The translations under genes and the position numbers were made by a program. Below are positions 14,766 to 18,953 of a DNA stretch of 18,953 bases, one piece after another (position 1 is the stretch's first letter; each line of letters begins with the position of its first letter). This stretch comes from Candidatus Epulonipiscium sp. (lineage in GTDB: Bacteria; Bacillota_A; Clostridia; Lachnospirales; Cellulosilyticaceae). The notes under the pieces were generated by a model that saw only the letters and a list, made by a program, of their open reading frames with translations, was not told where the DNA came from and searched no databases. The DNA is taken from contig DUUM01000273.1 of assembly GCA_012841565.1 (NCBI GenBank), positions 1-18,953 of the forward strand, in the 5' to 3' direction.

Positions 14766-16526
14766 TTACCCCCTATTTACAAAATTACCGATATTTTGAA
14801 TGGATGCATCTTGAAGCCAAGGAATAGCAACAAAGTTATCAGTACTTATTTCCTTTACTTTCTGTAGCCATTGGTTTTCAGCTTCAGCACGTGCAATAAG
14901 CATGGGACTCTGAGTACCTGTCATTGATAGACACTGATTGACTACCCACCATTTGTTGTTAATCCCTGCCCGAATTAAATCATCCCTAAGTCTGCTAGCT
15001 TCATATACAGGAGTAGCTTCTGGCAATGTAACAATGATAACCTCTGTTTGCTTATCATCTCGAAGTCTCGGCAATAATCTCTGAACAGCCATAGGAGTTT
15101 CACCTTTTGTTCTTTGTACCTCTTTATGATAGCTTTCTGTAGCATCTAGAAGTAAAAGAGTATGCCCCGTTGGCGCTGTATCAATTACAACAACCTCGTT
15201 CTCTGCCCTATCAACGATCTCAGCAAAAGCTCTAAATACGGCAATTTCTTGTGTACAAGGAGAACGTAAATCCTCTTCAATATATGCAATATCATCTTCA
15301 CTCATTGTTTCACGTGCTTTACTTAATACCTCATTTTGATAGTTTAATAGTTCTTCGTTTTCATCAATTTTACTAAGCGTAATATTCTGGGCACCTTCGA
15401 TGACATACTTTAGATGGTTGGCTGGGTCCGTAGAAGTTAAATGAACTTTAACTCCTTTTTTAGCAAGAGCCAGGGCAATCGTTGCGGCAATCGTTGTTTT
15501 GCCAACACCACCCTTGCCCATTGTAAATACTACCTTTTTACCCGTTGTATATATATCATCTATTAAGGCATCAAGTTGCTTAGAGTCAACTGGCGTAGCG
15601 CTTACATCAGTCTTTCCATAATCATCACTCGTGAAAAATGTTCTAATATTATGCAGTCCTAAAATGTTGTAAGAACGCATTGGTATCGTAAAGGTTTGGA
15701 ATTTACTTAAACCTTGTGGCATATCTCTCATGGCATTTTGTTGCTGGTCATATATATCTTGGGATACCTGATCAGATGCTTCCCCTAATACGCTATTGAC
15801 AATTAAAAGTTGGTTATTAATCCCTAAATCACTTAGTTCAAGACTTGAACGCTCGGCCTCCGTAAGAGGGGTTTCCTCAGGTCTAGAAACAAGTATAAGC
15901 GTTGTTTTATTCTTGTCTGCAAGGTTTAAAACAGCATCCTTGTACATTTCCTTTTTATCCTCAAGCCCAGCCAGCTGGCCTAAGCACGATGCGCCATGAG
16001 TACTCTCAGTAATAAAATCGCTCCATGCAGATGGCAGTTGCAACATACGGAGTGTATGGCCTGTTGGCGCCGTATCAAAGATAATATAATCGTATTCATC
16101 CTCTGTTGCTTTGTCAGTGATGAAGTTTGAAAATTGATCAAAGGCTGCGATTTCAACTGTGCAAGAGCCAGATAACTGCTCCTCCATATTTACGATTACG
16201 CTATCTGGCAGCTTTCCTCTATATGGGGCAACGACTGATTCCTTATATTCCCTAGCCGCCTCCTCTGGGTCAAGGTTTGCAACCACAAGCCCTGGCACCC
16301 CCTCAATTGGCACTCCTTTACCATCAAGATCTGTGCTAAAAACATCTTGCAAGTTTGATGCAGGGTCCGTACTAATTAGCAGAACCTTCTTTCCAATATC
16401 AGCTAAATTAACGGCAACAGCGCAAGCAGTGGAAGTTTTACCCACGCCACCTTTTCCTGTAAAAAACAAGTATTTAGTTAAATTTATCTTGTTTAAATCA
16501 AATGATTCATATTTTATACTTTCCAT
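14766..16526 (-). CDS. arsA: ArsA arsenite-stimulated ATPase
   Basis: This 586-residue protein consists of two homologous P-loop halves, the full bacterial ArsA architecture. The first half has GKGGVGKT at 24-31 and DTAPTGHTLRML. The second has GKGGVGKT at 337-344 and DTAPTGHTLLLL. Metalloid-site cysteines equivalent to those of E. coli ArsA are visible in GSCTVEIAAF, GASCLGQLAG and SPCTQEIAVF. It binds arsenite delivered by ArsD, hydrolyses ATP and docks on the membrane pump. The start is ATG 16524-16526, one base after the arsD stop with AAGGGTG overlapping the arsD end; an upstream in-frame start inside arsD is rejected. ArsA paired with Acr3 rather than ArsB is common in Clostridia. It looks intact. 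Confidence 0.96.
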   Translation of the reverse strand: MESIKYESFDLNKINLTKYLFFTGKGGVGKTSTACAVAVNLADIGKKVLLISTDPASNLQDVFSTDLDGKGVPIEGVPGLVVANLDPEEAAREYKESVVAPYRGKLPDSVIVNMEEQLSGSCTVEIAAFDQFSNFITDKATEDEYDYIIFDTAPTGHTLRMLQLPSAWSDFITESTHGASCLGQLAGLEDKKEMYKDAVLNLADKNKTTLILVSRPEETPLTEAERSSLELSDLGINNQLLIVNSVLGEASDQVSQDIYDQQQNAMRDMPQGLSKFQTFTIPMRSYNILGLHNIRTFFTSDDYGKTDVSATPVDSKQLDALIDDIYTTGKKVVFTMGKGGVGKTTIAATIALALAKKGVKVHLTSTDPANHLKYVIEGAQNITLSKIDENEELLNYQNEVLSKARETMSEDDIAYIEEDLRSPCTQEIAVFRAFAEIVDRAENEVVVIDTAPTGHTLLLLDATESYHKEVQRTKGETPMAVQRLLPRLRDDKQTEVIIVTLPEATPVYEASRLRDDLIRAGINNKWWVVNQCLSMTGTQSPMLIARAEAENQWLQKVKEISTDNFVAIPWLQDASIQNIGNFVNRG

Positions 16527-16527
16527 C

Positions 16528-16887
16528 TTAACAACACCCTTCTGGGCCACAACCACTATTTTCATTAGATTGTTTCGTGTTAATTTCTATATTTAGCCAC
16601 TTTGAAAGTTCTTCATTAGTAGGATATTCTTTAGTTTTAGCAACTTCATCATCTATAAGTGTCACGGGGAGAATATCTGCTCCTTCTTTTTGAAGGATAT
16701 TACTTATAACCTGGTTTGAGATAAAATCTTGAGGCTCACTAGATAAACCATGTCTCTTTATAATAATTCCTTTTTCTTTAAGTGAATTTATAACAGTTGC
16801 CATCCTCATTAGCTCTGAATCAATAGATGGTCCACAAACCCCCGTAGAACAGCACATTGCAGGGTCAAATATTTCAATTTTTTTCAT
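16528..16887 (-). CDS. arsD: ArsD arsenical metallochaperone and weak repressor
   Basis: This 119-residue thioredoxin-like protein carries the three metalloid ligands at exactly the canonical positions, Cys12, Cys13 and Cys18, in FDPAMCCSTGVCGP. The C-terminus ends CGPEGCC (Cys113, Cys118, Cys119), an extra cysteine group also found in long ArsD proteins. ArsD passes As(III) to ArsA, raising its affinity. The chosen start is the ATG at 16885-16887, eight bases after AGGAGG; the ATG one codon upstream is equally possible. The longer frame reaching into arsR is rejected. It sits 20 bases after arsR and one base before arsA. Confidence 0.95.
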   Translation of the reverse strand: MKKIEIFDPAMCCSTGVCGPSIDSELMRMATVINSLKEKGIIIKRHGLSSEPQDFISNQVISNILQKEGADILPVTLIDDEVAKTKEYPTNEELSKWLNIEINTKQSNENSGCGPEGCC

Positions 16888-16906
16888 CATAAAATCCTCC
16901 TTTAAA

Positions 16907-17233
16907 TTAGTTGTTACAATCTTTATTGCCACATTTCTTGCAGATACAATCTTCTTTTTCGTTGGTTATATCCGTAAGAAATGATAGGACAGCACTCGTT
17001 TTATCCTTATTGAGTGTATATCTCATCCATGCTCCATCACGTACTGCATCGACAAGCCCACTTTCAGATAAAATCTTCATATGGTAGCTAAGGGTAGATT
17101 GTGATATGCTAAATTCTTCTAAAATATCACAAGCACACATTCCTCCACAAGACAGCATATCAATGATTTCTAAACGCGTTACATCTGATACAGCCTTAAG
17201 TACAGGAATATATTCTGCATATGCACTTTTCAT
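16907..17233 (-). CDS. arsR: ArsR arsenite-responsive repressor
   Basis: This 108-residue SmtB/ArsR winged-helix repressor heads the operon. The metal site is MCACD with Cys33 and Cys35, equivalent to the CVCD motif of the E. coli protein, plus Cys29 three turns earlier. Its recognition helix is SISQSTLSYHMKILSESGLV, and the wing is RDGAWMRYTLN. The tail is Cys-rich (CICKKCGNKDC), which could form a second metal site or strengthen arsenite binding. The start is ATG 17231-17233, seven bases after GGAG; the ATG four codons upstream has no Shine-Dalgarno sequence. It is expected to bind a dyad in its own promoter and release DNA on binding As(III). Confidence 0.94.
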   Translation of the reverse strand: MKSAYAEYIPVLKAVSDVTRLEIIDMLSCGGMCACDILEEFSISQSTLSYHMKILSESGLVDAVRDGAWMRYTLNKDKTSAVLSFLTDITNEKEDCICKKCGNKDCNN

Positions 17234-17248
17234 AAAAATCTCCATTCC

Positions 17249-17266
17249 GCCGCTATCGCTTGCGGC
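17249..17266 (-). promoter_or_regulatory. GC-rich hairpin in the arsR leader
   Basis: GCCGC and GCGGC form a five-base stem around an eight-base loop, between the presumed promoter and the arsR Shine-Dalgarno sequence. It stands out in an AT-rich sequence. It may stabilise the leader or be part of an element end; no T-run follows it. Confidence 0.35.
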
Positions 17267-17282
17267 ACAAATAGTGATGAAA

Positions 17283-17305
17283 AATGGTGTGCGATTTTCA
17301 CCATT
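17283..17305. promoter_or_regulatory. candidate ArsR operator dyad
   Basis: AATGGTG (17283-17289) and CACCATT (17299-17305) are perfect seven-base arms separated by nine bases, about 50 bases upstream of the arsR start. The position fits an operator. A TATAAC sequence lies just upstream on the minus strand, but without a good -35 partner. It could instead belong to the end of the neighbouring IS110 element. Confidence 0.4.
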
Positions 17306-17535
17306 CTGTTATAATTTTATTAAGGAGAAGCTACACTACAAAGCACGGTAGGAGGAGTCGTAGATTACTTCTCGTTCAAAACAGTATTGTAATCAGTGTA
17401 AGTTCCATCTTTCAAGCACAAATAAGTGGTTCCACGAGACCGCACACTAAGAATTGTTTTAGCACCTGTTAAATTGTGTGATGGTTCAGTCAATGGTTTC
17501 TCCCTTTATCTATTATTAGGAAGGAGATGAATGCT
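17306..17535 (+). ncRNA. candidate IS110 bridge RNA region (5' leader of the transposase)
   Basis: About 230 non-coding bases precede the transposase. IS110-group elements such as IS621 encode a structured bridge RNA at this place, which pairs with the donor end and the target. Several possible stems are visible: GATTAC (17363-17368) with GTAATC (17389-17394) around a 20-base loop; AGTGGTTCCAC near 17425-17435; and CACAC (17443-17447) plus AATT with AATT plus GTGTG (17476-17480). The element's left end, and hence the exact RNA ends, cannot be placed without copies to compare. Confidence 0.45.
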
Positions 17536-18804
17536 ATGAAAGTTGTTTACCCTATTTGCTGTGGCATTGATGTACACAAAACCTTTCTCGTTGCCACAAT
17601 CATTAAGACCACCAATGGAATTGAACCCTCTTATACCAAGAAGCGCTTCTCTACCTTCAACAATTCTATCTTGCAATTCAAACAGTGGCTTCTTGAAAAT
17701 GACTGCCATGATGTTTGTATGGAATCAACCGGGAAATACTGGATTCCTATTTACAATCTTTTGGAAGACTCTATCAATGTTATCATCGCTAACCCTAAGT
17801 GGGTCAAAGCTGTAAAAGGCAATAAGGATGATACAAAGGATTCCAAATGGATTGGTGACTTATTTAGGCTCGGTATTGTGCCCGGTAGTTTTATCCCCGA
17901 AAAAAGGATTCGTATTCTACGAGAATACACACGCTATCGTTATAAGCTTATTTCTTGTAGGTCTAGCGAAAAGAACCGTTTTCAGAACGCATTTACTGTT
18001 TGTAACGTAGCTCTTGATGCTGTCGTTTCTGACATGTTTGGCAAATCTGCCTCATCCATCACGGACTATTTAATTACTTCTGATGAATTCGATTCTGAAA
18101 AATGTGCCTCTTTCCTTCAAAAATCCCTCAAAAAGAAAGCTGATACTGTCATTGAATCCATTGAAGGCTACCAAATGACCCGTGAGCAAAAAGATCGCAT
18201 GATTATGGTGAGATCCCATCTTGAGTTTGTTGAAAATTCTATTGCTGAACTCGATAATAAACTTGACTTAATGGTAGCACCTTATGAAAGTGCTATTTCA
18301 TTACTCTGTACAATCCCAGGAATAAAACGCAACTCAGCAATTACCATTATTTCTGAGATTGGTACAGATATGTCTCAATTTAACTCTTCCAAACGTTTAT
18401 GTTGCTGGGCGGGCTTAACACCAGGCAACAACGAATCTGCTGGTAAGAAGAAGTCTGTTCGGATCACACGTGCTGGAATCTACCTTAAACCTGCATTGGT
18501 ACAGTGTGCCCATGCAGCCGTAAAATCCAACGAATCTCCTTACTACAAGACCAAATATGAACGTATTTATAAAAGAAGAGGTAAAAAAAGAGCAATTATT
18601 GCTATTGCAAGAATGATGCTGACTGCTATTTATAACATGTTTATATCAGGTGAAACATTTAACCCTTGCGATTTATACAAGATTGATATGCCACAAGAAC
18701 TTCAGGATAAGCAGAAAGCCAAAGCTATAAAACAAGCTTTTAAACTTTTAATATCACAAGGATTAATTAATCCCATTGATCAAGCTATTTCTACTGTAAG
18801 TTAA
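17536..18804 (+). mobile_element. IS110-family transposase (DEDD recombinase), intact
   Basis: The gene encodes 422 residues. The N-terminal RuvC-like DEDD domain shows Asp12 in CCGIDVHK, Glu63 in MESTGKYW and the acidic pair Asp99/Asp102 in GNKDDTKDSKWIGDL. A coiled-coil middle region leads to the Transposase_20 domain: LLCTIPGIKRNSAITIISEI, then CCWAGLTPGNNESAGKKKS, where the serine after Glu matches the catalytic Ser of this family. The start ATG 17536 is nine bases after AAGGAG; the ATG at 17527 touches that site and is disfavoured. No terminal inverted repeats were seen, as expected for the IS110 group. The long 5' leader and short 3' side fit that group rather than IS1111. It sits directly upstream of the divergent ars operon. 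Confidence 0.95.
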
Positions 18805-18837
18805 AAAATGATACTTTAATTTACCTTTATTAAACGC

Positions 18838-18867
18838 GGTCTTTTTTAAGTGCAGAAGACCTTTTTT
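18838..18867 (+). terminator. terminator after the transposase
   Basis: GGTCTT (18838-18843) pairs with AAGACC (18856-18861), followed by six T. It lies 34 bases after the transposase stop. The remaining bases to 18953 contain no gene; the element's right end may lie there. Confidence 0.6.
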
Positions 18868-18953
18868 CACACTATAGCCTCCTATTAGATTATATTTCTC
18901 GTTTTGAAATAGCTGTTTTAACCGTTACATGTGGGATATTCCCAAGTTTTCCT

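Noticed and set aside
16159..16596. Plus-strand open frame opposite arsA/arsD
   Set aside because: Antisense to conserved ArsA coding sequence with both P-loops intact; no independent support.
17506..17709. Minus-strand open frame over the transposase start
   Set aside because: Antisense to the DEDD domain; no family resemblance.
1..18953. Composite transposon bounded by the two IS110 sequences
   Set aside because: The two transposases belong to clearly different subgroups, the left one is dead, and IS110 elements do not usually form composite transposons.

Overview
The window is AT-rich, has strong AGGAGG-type ribosome binding sites, and most protein families resemble low-GC anaerobic Clostridia (Alkaliphilus/Peptostreptococcaceae-like). 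That placement is inferred from sequence style, not from a search. No rRNA, tRNA or CRISPR array was seen.

Region 1 (1-5120) is a stretch of decayed genes. A truncated IS110-type transposase with an in-frame stop is followed by a PadR regulator fused to a scrap of a DUF2812-like gene, an M14 carboxypeptidase that lost its catalytic core, a frameshifted hemerythrin, a nitroreductase lacking its middle, a small secreted DUF2680-like protein with an abnormal tail, and a two-component system. In that system the receiver domain is almost entirely deleted, the regulator end is fused into the kinase start, and the kinase is frameshifted. Most lesions are internal deletions that leave both gene ends recognisable.

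Region 2 (5221-10411, minus strand) is an intact transport operon. It encodes a lipoprotein binding protein, a fused double permease, an ABC ATPase, a PHP-family phosphoesterase and a Prx6-type peroxiredoxin, and it ends at a strong terminator. The binding protein and permease resemble the FbpA/AfuA/aminoethylphosphonate group. The PHP enzyme suggests a phosphorylated or phosphonate substrate, which is inference.

Region 3 (10600-11905, plus strand) is a queuosine-precursor salvage unit. A preQ1-I riboswitch, whose pseudoknot covers the Shine-Dalgarno sequence, precedes a radical-SAM gene (QueL-like) translationally overlapped with a QueT-type transporter. It ends at a hairpin that probably also stops the converging arsenic operon.

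Region 4 (12049-17305, minus strand) is an arsenic resistance operon: arsR, arsD, arsA, acr3, and a CoA-disulfide/persulfide reductase with a C-terminal rhodanese domain. ArsR senses arsenite, ArsD hands it to the ArsA ATPase, Acr3 exports it, and the last enzyme links the operon to thiol or sulfane-sulfur chemistry.

Region 5 (17306-18953, plus strand) holds an apparently intact IS110-family element directly upstream of the ars promoter region. Its long structured 5' leader is a candidate bridge RNA.
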